A stretch of 58,915 bases of DNA from an uncultured Curtobacterium sp. (GCA_913778205.1 CAJYUW010000055.1:1-58915); one strand, 5' to 3'. Shown: positions 16,930-25,443, numbered from the stretch's first letter. The notes: a model not told the origin generated them from the letters alone. Program-made: numbers and translations.

Positions 16930-17088
16930 TCAGCGGCGGCGGAACCTCGGGCAGTCGCAGAGCGCGCAGTCGGTCCCCGGGCGGTAGTGCTCGTGTGCGT
17001 CGCGGACGTGACCGCAGACGCAGGTCGGTGCGTCCTCGAGCACGACCTCGAGGAGCGCGCCGGACTCGGTCGTCGGGCCCAGCGACAT
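16930..17088 (-). CDS. 52-aa Cys/His-rich protein, likely zinc-binding
   Basis: ATG 17088 follows a strong GAGGAGGAC ribosome site. The protein ends CVCGHVRDAHEHYRPGTDCA plus LCDCPRF: CxCxH, HxH and CxxCxC, a pattern that could hold one or two zinc ions. The N-terminal half (SLGPTTESGALLEVVLEDAP) has no Cys. A -10 TAGGAT lies at 17130-17135 on the minus strand. I do not know a function. It sits alone between divergent glycosyltransferase genes, so its link to the polysaccharide locus may be accidental. Confidence 0.75.
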   Translation of the reverse strand: MSLGPTTESGALLEVVLEDAPTCVCGHVRDAHEHYRPGTDCALCDCPRFRRR

Positions 17089-17129
17089 GCGTCCTCCTCG
17101 TCCCCGAGCGGACACCCGGGGTCCCCACG

Positions 17130-17135
17130 ATCCTA
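17130..17135 (-). promoter_or_regulatory. -10 box for the Cys/His-rich small protein
   Basis: TAGGAT (minus strand) is 42 bases upstream of the ATG at 17088, giving a short leader that contains the GAGGAGGAC ribosome site. Confidence 0.4.
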
Positions 17136-17232
17136 GGGGAGCGCGGCTGTCAGGTGGCGGCAAACCGCAACGTCCGCGCACGGCCGCGCGCCCTCGGTTG
17201 ACCCCTGCACGGCACCACCGGAGCATCGGAGC

Positions 17233-18546
17233 ATGACCGACCGTCCCACGATGACCGGCGTGCTCACCCTGCAGCCCGCGATGCCCGCCGCGGACGCGCC
17301 GACGTGGCCGGGTGCGGCATGGGTGGGGGCGGTCGACCGGCACGCGGCGCTCGCGGCCGACGCCGTCGTCCTCGCGGGAGCGGCGGGCTTCGGGCGCGCC
17401 CGGCTGCTCGTCCGCGACGGCCGCGAGGTCGCCGGCAGCATCGACGTGACGGTGGGACCGGACGGCGCCCTGGAGCCGACCGAGGCGGCCCGCGCGCTGC
17501 GCGCCCTGCGCCCCACGCGCCTCCCGGCCGCCCCGCAGGGCCCGGCGGTCGGACGGATCACCGTCGTCGTCGCCACCCGCGACCGTCCGGAGGACGTCCG
17601 ACGCTGCGTCGCGTCCGTCCTCGCGTCCGCCTGGGACGACCTCGAGGTCATCGTCGTCGACAACGCCCCGAGCTCCGACGCGACCCGCACGGTGGTCGCC
17701 TCGTTCACGGACCCGCGCCTCCAGTACGTCCTGGAGGCCCGTGCCGGGGTCTCGCGCGCACGGAACGCCGGTCTCGCGGCCGCGACCGGCGACGTGGTCG
17801 CCTTCGTCGACGACGACGTGGTCGTCGACGAGTGGTGGGCGGCGGCGCTCGCCGGGGCCTACGCCCGCGACGCGGACGTGGTCTGCGTCACCGGACTCGT
17901 GCCCAGCGGTGAACTCCGCACGCCCACCCAGCGGTACTTCGACGAACGGGTCACCTGGGCGCGGAACACCGAGCGCCGGGTCTACCGGACCGCGTCGCCG
18001 CCAGACGACCTCCCGCTGTTCCCGTTCTCGGTCGGGGCGTTCGGCACCGGCGCGAACATGTCGCTCCGACGGTCCGCGGCGATCGCCCTCGGCGGGTTCG
18101 ACGTCGCGCTGGGCCCGGGGACCCCGGCACGGGCGGGCGAGGACCCGGACCTGTTCACCCGTGTGCTGTTCTCCGGCGGGGCGCTCGCCGTCGAGCCCTC
18201 CGCGATCGTCTGGCACCGGCACCGCGCCGACCGCGAGGCCCTGCGTGCACAGGCACTCGGCTACGGCACCGGCCTCGGGGCGTGGGTCGCGAAGCTGATG
18301 AGCCGCCCCGGGACCGCGTTCGCCGTGCTCCGGCGGGCCGTCGGGGCGCTCCGGCAGCTCGGTGCGCTCGGGCAGGGGAACGCCGGGGACGGCGGTGACC
18401 AGGTGTCCGCGGCGGTCGACGCGATCGGCGGGTGGCCCGTCGACGACGAGTTCCGTGCCGCGGCGGCCGGGCTGAAGCGTGCCGAGCTCACGGCGGCGCT
18501 CGGCGGGCCGTGGCGCTACGTCCGCGGGCGGTTCGCCGCGCGGTAG
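17233..18546 (+). CDS. family 2 glycosyltransferase with an extra N-terminal module
   Basis: 437 aa from ATG 17233 (weak ribosome site). Residues about 15-90 are a module shared with the fusion protein at 5617 (WPGAAWVGAVDR, GAAGFGRARLLVRDGREV). The GT2 domain begins GRITVVVATRDRPEDVRRC (about 110), with the intact metal motif DVVAFVDDDVVVDEWW (about 188-203), the GEDPDLF acid segment and WHRHR (about 327). It therefore keeps all the residues that the 5617 protein has lost, and the two are clearly paralogues. No neighbour is co-directional, so it is probably a single-gene unit. Sugar and acceptor are unknown. Confidence 0.85.
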   Translation: MTDRPTMTGVLTLQPAMPAADAPTWPGAAWVGAVDRHAALAADAVVLAGAAGFGRARLLVRDGREVAGSIDVTVGPDGALEPTEAARALRALRPTRLPAAPQGPAVGRITVVVATRDRPEDVRRCVASVLASAWDDLEVIVVDNAPSSDATRTVVASFTDPRLQYVLEARAGVSRARNAGLAAATGDVVAFVDDDVVVDEWWAAALAGAYARDADVVCVTGLVPSGELRTPTQRYFDERVTWARNTERRVYRTASPPDDLPLFPFSVGAFGTGANMSLRRSAAIALGGFDVALGPGTPARAGEDPDLFTRVLFSGGALAVEPSAIVWHRHRADREALRAQALGYGTGLGAWVAKLMSRPGTAFAVLRRAVGALRQLGALGQGNAGDGGDQVSAAVDAIGGWPVDDEFRAAAAGLKRAELTAALGGPWRYVRGRFAAR

Positions 18547-18817
18547 CGGTCGGTGTCGGTCGGCCGCGGCTGGAGGCGGCCGGTCGGCGGCACTGGTCGG
18601 TGTCGGGCAGCGGTGGGCTGGGAGTTCTGTCGGTCGTCGCGGATCGACGGAGTCGCTGTCGAACGACGACCGTCGTGTCGCTCGTTGCGTGCGCGGGATG
18701 TTGCAGGCGCGCAGGAGCGTCGTTTCCGTTGTCGAACGACAGCGGGTGTGTCGTCCGACAGCGGCGCCGCCCCGACCCGACCCGGCCCGCTCCGCGACGG
18801 CCCCGCGCCCGGACGGT
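18547..18817. other. intergenic region between convergent glycosyltransferases with small palindromes
   Basis: No gene is seen. The region holds short inverted repeats of the type TGTCGNNCGACA (for example TGTCGAACGACA around 18730 and TGTCGTCCGACA around 18750), and TGTCGAACGACG near 18658. They resemble the cores of the TGTCGCTTTCG palindromes found elsewhere in the window. Confidence 0.5.
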
Positions 18818-20152
18818 TCAGGGACGGAAGCGCCCCTCCTCGACGTCGCGCCAGAACCGACGGCTGCGCAGGTAGGCCGCGGGCCCGGCCGGGAAGCCCC
18901 GGAACTCGTGATACGCCAGGGAACGCGGGATCCGGGTGGTCGACGCCTCCGTCACGGTCTCCGGCGCCGCGTCCCGCCTGCCCGCCAGACGGGTCACGAG
19001 CTGCTTTGACTTGACCCGCGCGGCGATCGGCATCAGGCGGGCCAGCACGGTCAGGTGCCGACGGTCCTTCGCGATGAGCGCGCACATGAGCGCCGTGAAG
19101 CCGACGCCGTTCGAGTGCAGCTGGTGGTGGAGGCCCTCCAGGTCCTGCCGGTGCGTGTGGTGCACGACGGCCTTCGGCTCGAAGCCGATCCGGCCGCCAC
19201 CCCAGAGGATGTCGATGAAGATCGCGAGGTCCTCGCCGCCGCGGGCGGGGACGCCGGCGCCGAGCACGGGGTCGAAGCCGCCGGCCGCGCGGAAGGCCGA
19301 GGTGCGGACGGCCCAGTTCGCCCCGGCCCCGTAGCCGCCGATCCCGTAGACCGCGAAGTGCTTCCGGACGCTGCCGTCCGGCGCGACGGCGGACACCCGG
19401 GCGTTGCGCATGACGCCGGGGACGTCGTCGGGCACGATCGTCACCGGCTCGAAGGTGCGCTCGCCGCTGAACCCGCCGTAGTACGCCTCGTACCAGATCT
19501 GTGCGGGGGTGGAGAGCTCCTCGGGCAGGATCAGCCCGGTCACCGCGGACAGCGCGGGTTCCCGGACGAACCGGGAGCCGATCATCCGGAGCCACTGCGG
19601 GCTGATCCGGACGTCGTCGTCCGTGAACGCGATCACCTCGCCCTTCGCCGCGGCGACGCCCGCGTTGCGACCCGCCGAGCAGCCCGGCCGACGCTCCACC
19701 ACGAGCCGGACGTTGTGCCCCTCGAGGATCCGGGGGAGCAGGTCGTCCGCCGGCACCTTCACCCGGTTGTCGACGATGATGACCTCGTACCGCGGGTAGT
19801 CCAGGTGCTCGAGCACCGACAGGAGCGTCGTGATGGTCTCGATGCGCGCCACGATCGTCGACACGACGACTGAGATGAGCGGCAGGTCCTCGTCGGGGAC
19901 CGGTGCGACGGCCCCCGCGTCCGCTGCGGCGCCGGCGGTCTGCGACACGAGCGGCTCGACGGCACGTCGGGCGTCCGCCGGGTCCTCGGTGAGCAGCACG
20001 TCGAGCGTCGTGACCGGGAACCCGCCCCGGTAGCCGACGACGAGTGCGGAATCGCCCCGCTCGTCGGCGACGAGCTCCGGCAGCGGGGCGTCGAGGTCGA
20101 TGCTGACGACCCGACGCGGGCCGGGCACGGTGACGGGGGAGATCAGGGCCAT
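18818..20152 (-). CDS. family 2 glycosyltransferase with an N-terminal module
   Basis: 444 aa from ATG 20152, chosen because a TAGCGT -10 box ends seven bases upstream. The first 90 residues hold a small module (ALVVGYRGGFPVTTLDVLL) analogous to that in the two other GT2 proteins. The GT2 domain shows ISVVVSTIVARIETITTLL, RRPGCSAGRNAGVAAAKGE, the metal motif VIAFTDDDVRISPQW and GGEDLAIFIDI. A predicted active enzyme, probably cytoplasmic or membrane-associated. It is transcribed away from the ABC importer operon, with the regulatory region 20153-20478 between them. Its substrate is not readable. Confidence 0.85.
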   Translation of the reverse strand: MALISPVTVPGPRRVVSIDLDAPLPELVADERGDSALVVGYRGGFPVTTLDVLLTEDPADARRAVEPLVSQTAGAAADAGAVAPVPDEDLPLISVVVSTIVARIETITTLLSVLEHLDYPRYEVIIVDNRVKVPADDLLPRILEGHNVRLVVERRPGCSAGRNAGVAAAKGEVIAFTDDDVRISPQWLRMIGSRFVREPALSAVTGLILPEELSTPAQIWYEAYYGGFSGERTFEPVTIVPDDVPGVMRNARVSAVAPDGSVRKHFAVYGIGGYGAGANWAVRTSAFRAAGGFDPVLGAGVPARGGEDLAIFIDILWGGGRIGFEPKAVVHHTHRQDLEGLHHQLHSNGVGFTALMCALIAKDRRHLTVLARLMPIAARVKSKQLVTRLAGRRDAAPETVTEASTTRIPRSLAYHEFRGFPAGPAAYLRSRRFWRDVEEGRFRP

Positions 20153-20159
20153 GACGGGG

Positions 20160-20165
20160 ACGCTA
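20160..20165 (-). promoter_or_regulatory. -10 box of a leaderless promoter for the GT2 gene
   Basis: TAGCGT on the minus strand lies seven bases before ATG 20152. Confidence 0.55.
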
Positions 20166-20351
20166 CGGACGGTGCGGGCAGCGGACAACGGCTCACGGGG
20201 CCGACGGCGGGCTTCGTGCGGAACTCCGCAGGGCCATGCACGGGCGGTCCGGGACGGATCCCCGCGTTCACGGGAGAGTGAGCGCACACTTTCGGCAGAT
20301 TCGAAGAAACCGTCCGGTGGAAGGTCATCACGAGCAGGTCACGGAACCGAT

Positions 20352-20388
20352 GCAACCGGTTGCGGAACGCTGAGCGCGGGCGTAGTTT
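20352..20388 (+). promoter_or_regulatory. promoter with overlapping LacI-type operator for the sugar importer
   Basis: GCAACCGGTTGC at 20352-20363 is a perfect palindrome of the LacI/GalR kind (TGNAANCGNTTNC). It overlaps a -35 TTGCGG (20360-20365). A -10 TAGTTT (20383-20388) follows after exactly 17 bases. A bound repressor would cover the -35. The obvious candidate repressor is the LacI protein at 24251, the last gene of the operon. Confidence 0.75.
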
Positions 20389-20396
20389 CCTCCGTC

Positions 20397-20416
20397 AGCA
20401 GGCAGTGCCGCCTGCT
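20397..20416 (+). other. leader hairpin upstream of the importer lipoprotein gene
   Basis: AGCAGGC (20397-20403) pairs with GCCTGCT (20410-20416) at the predicted 5' end of the importer mRNA. It may only protect the 5' end. No riboswitch class is recognised. The remainder of 20153-20351 holds no gene. Confidence 0.4.
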
Positions 20417-20478
20417 CCAGGCAGCGTCGTCGGCACCCGAACGACGTCTCCTGGTGATCTCGATGAGGAGACAACGCT

Positions 20479-21768
20479 GTGAAGACAACACGTGCCAAGG
20501 TGCGGTTCGCCTCGGTCGCCGGCATCGCCGCGATCGGGCTCGTGCTCACCGGCTGCTCGAGCGGCGGGGCCGCCAACTCCGGCGACGCGCAGAACGGGCA
20601 GGACAGCCGCGGCCCGATCACCTACGTGCAGGGCAAGGACAACTCCAACGTCGTCCGTCCGCTGATCGCGAAGTGGAACAAGGCCCACCCGGACGAGAAG
20701 GTCACCTTCAAGGAGCAGTCCGACCAGGCAGACCAGCAGCACGACGACCTGGTCCAGCACTTCCAGGCGAAGGACGACGGCTACGACGTGGTCGACGTCG
20801 ACGTCGTGTGGACCGCCGAGTTCGCCGCGAAGGGTTGGCTCACGCCCCTCACGGGCAACATGAAGATCGACACGTCGAAGCTCCTGCCGGCGACGGTCAA
20901 GACCGCGACGTACAACAACACGCTGTACGCGGCGCCGCAGACCTCCGACGGCGCACTGCTCTACTACCGCAAGGACCTCGTCAAGACCCCGCCGACCACG
21001 TGGGACGAGATGATGCAGGACTGCTCGATCGCGAAGAAGGCCGGCATCGGCTGCTACGCGGGCCAGTTCGCGAAGTACGAGGGCCTCACGGTCAACGCCT
21101 CCGAGGCGATCAACGGCTCCGGCGGATCGGTCCTCGGCAAGAGCGGCTCGCCCGACGTCGACAGCACCGACGCCAAGGCCGGCCTGCAGAACCTCGTCGA
21201 CGCCTTCAAGGACGGCAACATCCCGGCCGAGGCGATCACCTACCAGGAGGAGCAGGGCCGCACCGCGTTCGAGAGCGGCAAGCTCCTGTTCCTGCGCAAC
21301 TGGCCGTACGTCTACAACCTCGCCAAGACCGACGGGTCGAGCACGGTGAAGGACACCTTCGGCATCGCGCCGATCCCCGGCAAGGACGGCACCGGCGCCT
21401 CGACGCTCGGCGGCCACAACGCCGCGATCAGCGTGTACTCGAAGCACAAGGCGACCGCGCACGACTTCCTCGAGTTCCTGGAGTCGAACGAGACGCAGAA
21501 GTTCTTCGCGACGCAGGGCTCCCTCGCCCCGGTCGTCGGTGACCTCTACACCGACTCCGAGCTGACGAGCAAGCTGCCGTACCTGCCGACCCTGCTCAAG
21601 TCGATCGAGTCCGCGGAGCCCCGCCCGGTGACGCCGTTCTACCCGGCCGTCACCAAGGCGATCCAGGACAACACCTACGCGGCGCTCAAGGGGTCGAAGA
21701 GCGTCGACGAGGCCCTGAAGGACATGCAGGACGCCCTGAAGACGGCGACCAGCGGCAACGGCAACTAG
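20479..21768 (+). CDS. ABC sugar importer, extracellular binding lipoprotein
   Basis: 429 aa from GTG 20479 with GATGAGGAG at a normal distance. The lipobox LTGC (Cys at about residue 25) and the signal peptide before it show export and lipid attachment. The mature part is a family 1 solute-binding protein: ITYVQGKDNSNVVRPLIAKW, VVDVDVVWTAEFAAKGWL, and LGGHNAAISVYSKHKATAHD near the C-terminus. Sequence style and the neighbours suggest a di- or oligosaccharide (trehalose/maltose type), which is inference. Expression is likely repressed by the LacI protein of the same operon. A strong hairpin directly after the stop may hold this mRNA segment at a higher level than the permeases. Confidence 0.9.
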   Translation: MKTTRAKVRFASVAGIAAIGLVLTGCSSGGAANSGDAQNGQDSRGPITYVQGKDNSNVVRPLIAKWNKAHPDEKVTFKEQSDQADQQHDDLVQHFQAKDDGYDVVDVDVVWTAEFAAKGWLTPLTGNMKIDTSKLLPATVKTATYNNTLYAAPQTSDGALLYYRKDLVKTPPTTWDEMMQDCSIAKKAGIGCYAGQFAKYEGLTVNASEAINGSGGSVLGKSGSPDVDSTDAKAGLQNLVDAFKDGNIPAEAITYQEEQGRTAFESGKLLFLRNWPYVYNLAKTDGSSTVKDTFGIAPIPGKDGTGASTLGGHNAAISVYSKHKATAHDFLEFLESNETQKFFATQGSLAPVVGDLYTDSELTSKLPYLPTLLKSIESAEPRPVTPFYPAVTKAIQDNTYAALKGSKSVDEALKDMQDALKTATSGNGN

Positions 21769-21798
21769 CGGCTGACGCCGCTGCGGCGTCCGCCGCAT

Positions 21799-21844
21799 CC
21801 GGACGGGAGGCACGGTGCCAGCGTGCACCGTGCCTCCCGTCCGG
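21799..21844 (+). terminator. 20-bp-arm hairpin inside the importer operon (GGAGGCACGG family)
   Basis: CCGGACGGGAGGCACGGTGC (21799-21818), a six-base loop, then its complement (21825-21844). It lies between the lipoprotein and permease genes, so complete termination would be harmful. Partial termination, or protection of the upstream mRNA's 3' end, is more likely. Confidence 0.75.
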
Positions 21845-21883
21845 CCCCACTCGCGTCCCGACACCCGGCAAGGAGGCCGCCAC

Positions 21884-22906
21884 GTGTCAGCAGCAACCGA
21901 GATCCCCGCCGCCATCCCGAACCCCAAGGGGATGGAACCGCCCAAGCGGCGCAAGGGCGGACTCAACGCCGAACACGGCCGATGGGCCGTGTACCTGATC
22001 GGCCCGACGATCGTGCTCCTCGCGATCGTCATCGGCTACCCCGTGGTCAGCGCGGTCATCCAGTCGTTCCAGCTCGACCAGGGACTGGACAAGGCCACCG
22101 GCCTGTTCGTCCAGGGCGGCTTCGCCGGCGTCACGAACTACGTGCACTGGCTCGGGCAGCAGTGCGGCAACACCGCCTGCCCGCCCGGCAACCTCGGCTC
22201 GCAGTTCTGGACCGCGATGGGCAACACGTTCTTCTTCACCGTGGTGACCGTCGCCCTCGAGACCGTCATCGGCGTGTGGATGGCGATCATCATGAACCGC
22301 AACTTCAAGGGCCGCGCGTTCGTCCGCGCCGCGATCCTCGTGCCGTGGGCCATCCCGACCGCCGTCACCGCGAAGCTCTGGTACTTCATCTTCGACGCGA
22401 ACGGCGTCCTCAACCACGTCATCGGGCACCAGGTCCTCTGGTTCTCGGGGGAGTGGGCGTCCCGGTGGGCGATCATCATCGCCGACACCTGGAAGACCAC
22501 CCCGTTCATGGCGCTGCTCATCCTCGCCGGGCTGCAGCTCATCCCGGACGAGGTCTACGAGGCCGCCAAGATGGACGGCGCATCGACCGTGCAGCGGTTC
22601 TGGAACATCACGCTCCCGCTCGTCAAGCCGGCCCTCATGGTCGCGGTGCTCTTCCGTGTGCTCGACGCTCTGCGCATCTACGACCTCATCGCCATCATGA
22701 CCGGCGGCGGCGGAGGCTCCGGCAACGCGACGGTCTCGCTGTCCGTGCTCGTGGTCGACCAGATCCGGCAGGGCTTCAACTCCGCTTCGGCCCTCTCCAC
22801 GATCACGTTCCTCGTGATCTTCCTCGTCGCGTTCATCTTCGTCCGGTTCCTCGGCGCGAACGTCGTCCAGACCCAGGCAGCCCAGCAGAAGGGTGAGCTC
22901 CGATGA
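21884..22906 (+). CDS. ABC sugar importer permease 1
   Basis: 340 aa from GTG 21884, with a strong AAGGAGG at 21870-21876. Six membrane segments are expected (WAVYLIGPTIVLLAIVIGY, FFFTVVTVALETVIGVWMAI, and others), and the EAA loop that docks the ATPase is EAAKMDGASTVQRFWNITLP (about residues 225-244). The N-terminus is a basic, Pro-rich cytoplasmic segment. A cytoplasm-out insert (WLGQQCGNTACPPGNLGSQ) is typical of MalF-like permeases of the trehalose/maltose group. It overlaps the next permease by ATGA. No ATP-binding subunit is encoded nearby, so a shared MsiK-type ATPase from elsewhere must serve it (inference). Confidence 0.9.
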   Translation: MSAATEIPAAIPNPKGMEPPKRRKGGLNAEHGRWAVYLIGPTIVLLAIVIGYPVVSAVIQSFQLDQGLDKATGLFVQGGFAGVTNYVHWLGQQCGNTACPPGNLGSQFWTAMGNTFFFTVVTVALETVIGVWMAIIMNRNFKGRAFVRAAILVPWAIPTAVTAKLWYFIFDANGVLNHVIGHQVLWFSGEWASRWAIIIADTWKTTPFMALLILAGLQLIPDEVYEAAKMDGASTVQRFWNITLPLVKPALMVAVLFRVLDALRIYDLIAIMTGGGGGSGNATVSLSVLVVDQIRQGFNSASALSTITFLVIFLVAFIFVRFLGANVVQTQAAQQKGELR

Positions 22907-23814
22907 GCATCGCAGCCGACCGACCCCGTTCCGCCACGCGGTCCCGCGAACGCGAGGTCGACCGCACCCAGGTCCGTGTCCAGCGCCACACCGGTCAGAA
23001 GCTCCGGACCGGCATCCAGGCGGTCGTCATCGCCGTCTGGTGCCTCCTGCCCTTCTACTGGATGGTCGTGACGAGCTTCCGCGACGTCGGGTTCACGTTC
23101 GACCCGACCCCGTGGTTCACCCACTTCACGTTCGCGAACTACGAGACGGCGTTCTCGACCGCGCTCGGCAACCACCTCGGACGCGCCCTGCTCAACAGCG
23201 TGTTCATCGGGATCACCGTGACGGTCATCGCGCTGCTCGTCGGCACGAGTGCCGCGTACGCGTTGGCACGACTCGAGTTCAAGGGGAAGTCGCTCATCGC
23301 CGGCGCGATCCTCGCGGCGTCGATGTTCCCGGGCGTCGCGCTCATCTCGCCGCTCTTCCAGCTCTTCACCGACATCGGGTGGATGGGCACCTACCAGGCG
23401 CTGATCCTGCCGAGCATCTCGTTCGTGCTGCCCCTGACCGTCTACACGCTCGCGAGCTTCTTCCGCGAGATGCCGTGGGACCTCGAGGAGGCGGCCCGCA
23501 TCGACGGGTGCACCCGAATCCAGGCGTTCCGGCGCATCATCATGCCGCTGGCCGCGCCCGCCGTGTTCACCACCGCGATCCTGGCGTTCATCTCGTCCTG
23601 GAACGAGTACCTCATCTCGTCCCAGCTGTCCTCCGACGCCACCCAGCCGGTCACGGTCGCGATCGCGTCGTTCGCGGGGTCGCAGCCGCACCAGGAGCCG
23701 TACACCGCGGTCATGGCAGCGGGGACGATCGTGACGATCCCGCTCGTGATCCTCGTCCTCGTGTTCCAGCGGCGCATCGTGGCCGGCCTTACCGCCGGCG
23801 GCGTGAAGGGCTGA
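22903..23814 (+). CDS. ABC sugar importer permease 2
   Basis: 303 aa from ATG 22903, overlapping the preceding stop. MalG-type protein with six membrane segments, starting AVVIAVWCLLPFYWMVVTSF, and the docking loop EEAARIDGCTRIQAFRRIIM (about residues 197-216). The 30-residue Arg-rich start is cytoplasmic. It pairs with permease 1 to form the channel. The gene ends six bases before the small membrane protein gene. Confidence 0.9.
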   Translation: MSIAADRPRSATRSREREVDRTQVRVQRHTGQKLRTGIQAVVIAVWCLLPFYWMVVTSFRDVGFTFDPTPWFTHFTFANYETAFSTALGNHLGRALLNSVFIGITVTVIALLVGTSAAYALARLEFKGKSLIAGAILAASMFPGVALISPLFQLFTDIGWMGTYQALILPSISFVLPLTVYTLASFFREMPWDLEEAARIDGCTRIQAFRRIIMPLAAPAVFTTAILAFISSWNEYLISSQLSSDATQPVTVAIASFAGSQPHQEPYTAVMAAGTIVTIPLVILVLVFQRRIVAGLTAGGVKG

Positions 23815-23819
23815 CGACG

Positions 23820-24254
23820 ATGGCGCAGCGCGGCCCCACCCGTCCCACCGCCCGGATCGAGGAGGCGATCGGCTTCGTCGGCACCTTCGGCGTCCTGTTC
23901 CTCGGCGTCACGGTGTTCTGCGAGGTCACCGGCCGACCGGCGCTCGGTTGGGCGTTGACGCTGCTCGCGGCCGTCGTGGCGATCGTGCTGCTCGACCGCT
24001 GGCGGGTGCGGGTGCTCCGCCGGCACCGGGAGGCGACCAGCGTCGTCGACGGCGTCGGCGCGGCTCCCGCCGGCACGGGCCCGGCGCATCCCCGGGCGCA
24101 CCGGGAGGACGGCCACGCCCACCTCGGGTGGGACGACGTCGAGCCGGGCCGCCGTCGGCCGGAGCACGCCGACCCCGCGACGCACCGGGACGGCCGGGCA
24201 TCGCTCGTCCGGACCGGCCGTCCGACGGACGCAGGGCGTCCGTCGGACGGGTGA
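23820..24254 (+). CDS. small two-segment membrane protein of the importer operon
   Basis: 144 aa from ATG 23820. Two membrane segments (AIGFVGTFGVLFLGVTVFCE and ALGWALTLLAAVVAIVLLD, about residues 14-58) are followed by a hydrophilic His/Arg/Asp-rich tail of about 85 residues with no known domain. It sits between the permease and the regulator with 5 bases before and a GTGA overlap after, so it is made with the importer. The function is unknown. A role in assembling or tuning the transporter is only a guess. Confidence 0.7.
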   Translation: MAQRGPTRPTARIEEAIGFVGTFGVLFLGVTVFCEVTGRPALGWALTLLAAVVAIVLLDRWRVRVLRRHREATSVVDGVGAAPAGTGPAHPRAHREDGHAHLGWDDVEPGRRRPEHADPATHRDGRASLVRTGRPTDAGRPSDG

Positions 24255-25276
24255 CGCGCCTCCAGGCCGGACCGATGGGCATCCAGGAGATCGCCTCCGT
24301 CACCGGACTGTCGAAGTCGACCGTCTCCCGCGCGCTGCGCGGCCTGCCGTCGGTGGCCGGGCCCACGATCGACCAGGTCCGGCGGGTCGCCGACGAGCTC
24401 GGGTACGTGCCGAGCTCGGCGGCGGCCGGCCTGGCCACCGGGCGGCAGCGCGCCGTCGGCGTCGTCGTCCCGGTGATCGACCGGTGGTTCTACGTCAAGG
24501 CCCTCGGCGGTGTCGACGCCGAGCTCCGGGCCGCCGGGCACGACCTCGTCCTGTACAACCTCGGCGGACCCGGGGGCGATCGCGACCGGGCGTTCCGACG
24601 GTCGATGCTCCGGCACCGCGTCGACGCACTCGTGCTGCTGTCGCTCGTGCTCGACGAGACCGAGCGCGCCGAACTGGAACTCACCCGGCACCCCATGATC
24701 GTCATCGGCGGACCGGCCCCGGGGCTCCGCAACGTCGGTGTCGACGACGCGGTGGTGTCACGTCTTGCCGTGCAGCACCTCGTGCGGCTCGGACACCGCG
24801 CGATCGCCTACATGGGCGGACAGGACGAGGACGGGATGAACGTCGCCGTGCCGTACCTCCGGCACGACGGCTTCGTGGACGCGATGGCGGCGGTCGGGTG
24901 CGCCGTCCGCACCGCGTGGATGGTCAACGGGCGGTTCTCGTTCGACGGCGGGGTCGCCGCGGGCACCGAGCTCCTCGCGGCGGAGTCCGACCGGCCGACG
25001 GCGGTGTTCTGCGCCTCGGACGAGATGGCCCTCGGGCTCCTCGTGGCCGCGCACCGAGCGGGCGTGCGCGTGCCGGAGGACCTGTCCGTGATCGGGGTCG
25101 ACGGGCACGAGTACGGCGCGACCGTCGGGCTGACGACCGTCGCGCAGGACCCGGAGGCGCAGGGCCGGACGGCGGCGCGGGCCGTGCTCGCCGAGGTCGA
25201 GGGGCACGCGCCGGAGCCGGCCGGACCGGCCGCGGTCGAGCTCGTGGTGCGGGGGACGACAGGGCCGGTGCGGTGA
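24251..25276 (+). CDS. LacI-family transcriptional repressor
   Basis: 341 aa from GTG 24251, which overlaps the preceding stop. ATG 24275 (MGIQEIASV) is an alternative start. The helix-turn-helix is IQEIASVTGLSKSTVSRALR, followed by the hinge GYVPSSAAAGLATGR that enters the minor groove of the operator. The C-terminal sugar-binding domain has VGVVVPVIDRWFYVKALGGV, VGVDDAVVSRLAVQHLVRLG and VFCASDEMALGLLVAAH. It is the last gene of the importer operon, and a perfect LacI-type palindrome overlaps the operon promoter at 20352. Repression of its own operon, relieved by the imported sugar, is inferred. Confidence 0.9.
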   Translation: MTRLQAGPMGIQEIASVTGLSKSTVSRALRGLPSVAGPTIDQVRRVADELGYVPSSAAAGLATGRQRAVGVVVPVIDRWFYVKALGGVDAELRAAGHDLVLYNLGGPGGDRDRAFRRSMLRHRVDALVLLSLVLDETERAELELTRHPMIVIGGPAPGLRNVGVDDAVVSRLAVQHLVRLGHRAIAYMGGQDEDGMNVAVPYLRHDGFVDAMAAVGCAVRTAWMVNGRFSFDGGVAAGTELLAAESDRPTAVFCASDEMALGLLVAAHRAGVRVPEDLSVIGVDGHEYGATVGLTTVAQDPEAQGRTAARAVLAEVEGHAPEPAGPAAVELVVRGTTGPVR

Positions 25277-25339
25277 GGCGGTCCGCTGCCGCTGCCGCTG
25301 CCGGAGCCGGTGCCGGAGCCGGTGCCGGTGCAGCGTGGG

Positions 25340-25396
25340 GTGCGCGCCGCTCCTCGCCGTGCGCGCCGCTCCTGGCCGTGCGCGCCGCTCCTCGCC
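25340..25396. repeat. 19-bp tandem repeat, three copies
   Basis: GTGCGCGCCGCTCCTCGCC at 25340-25358, 25359-25377 (one change, TGG for TCG) and 25378-25396. It lies in the space between the LacI and MBL genes, after a GCTGCC/GCCGGT low-complexity run (25286-25332). Confidence 0.9.
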
Positions 25397-25443
25397 GCGC
25401 ACGCTGGGCACGCGCGCGTCCCGCGCCGTGCACGCGCCACGCG

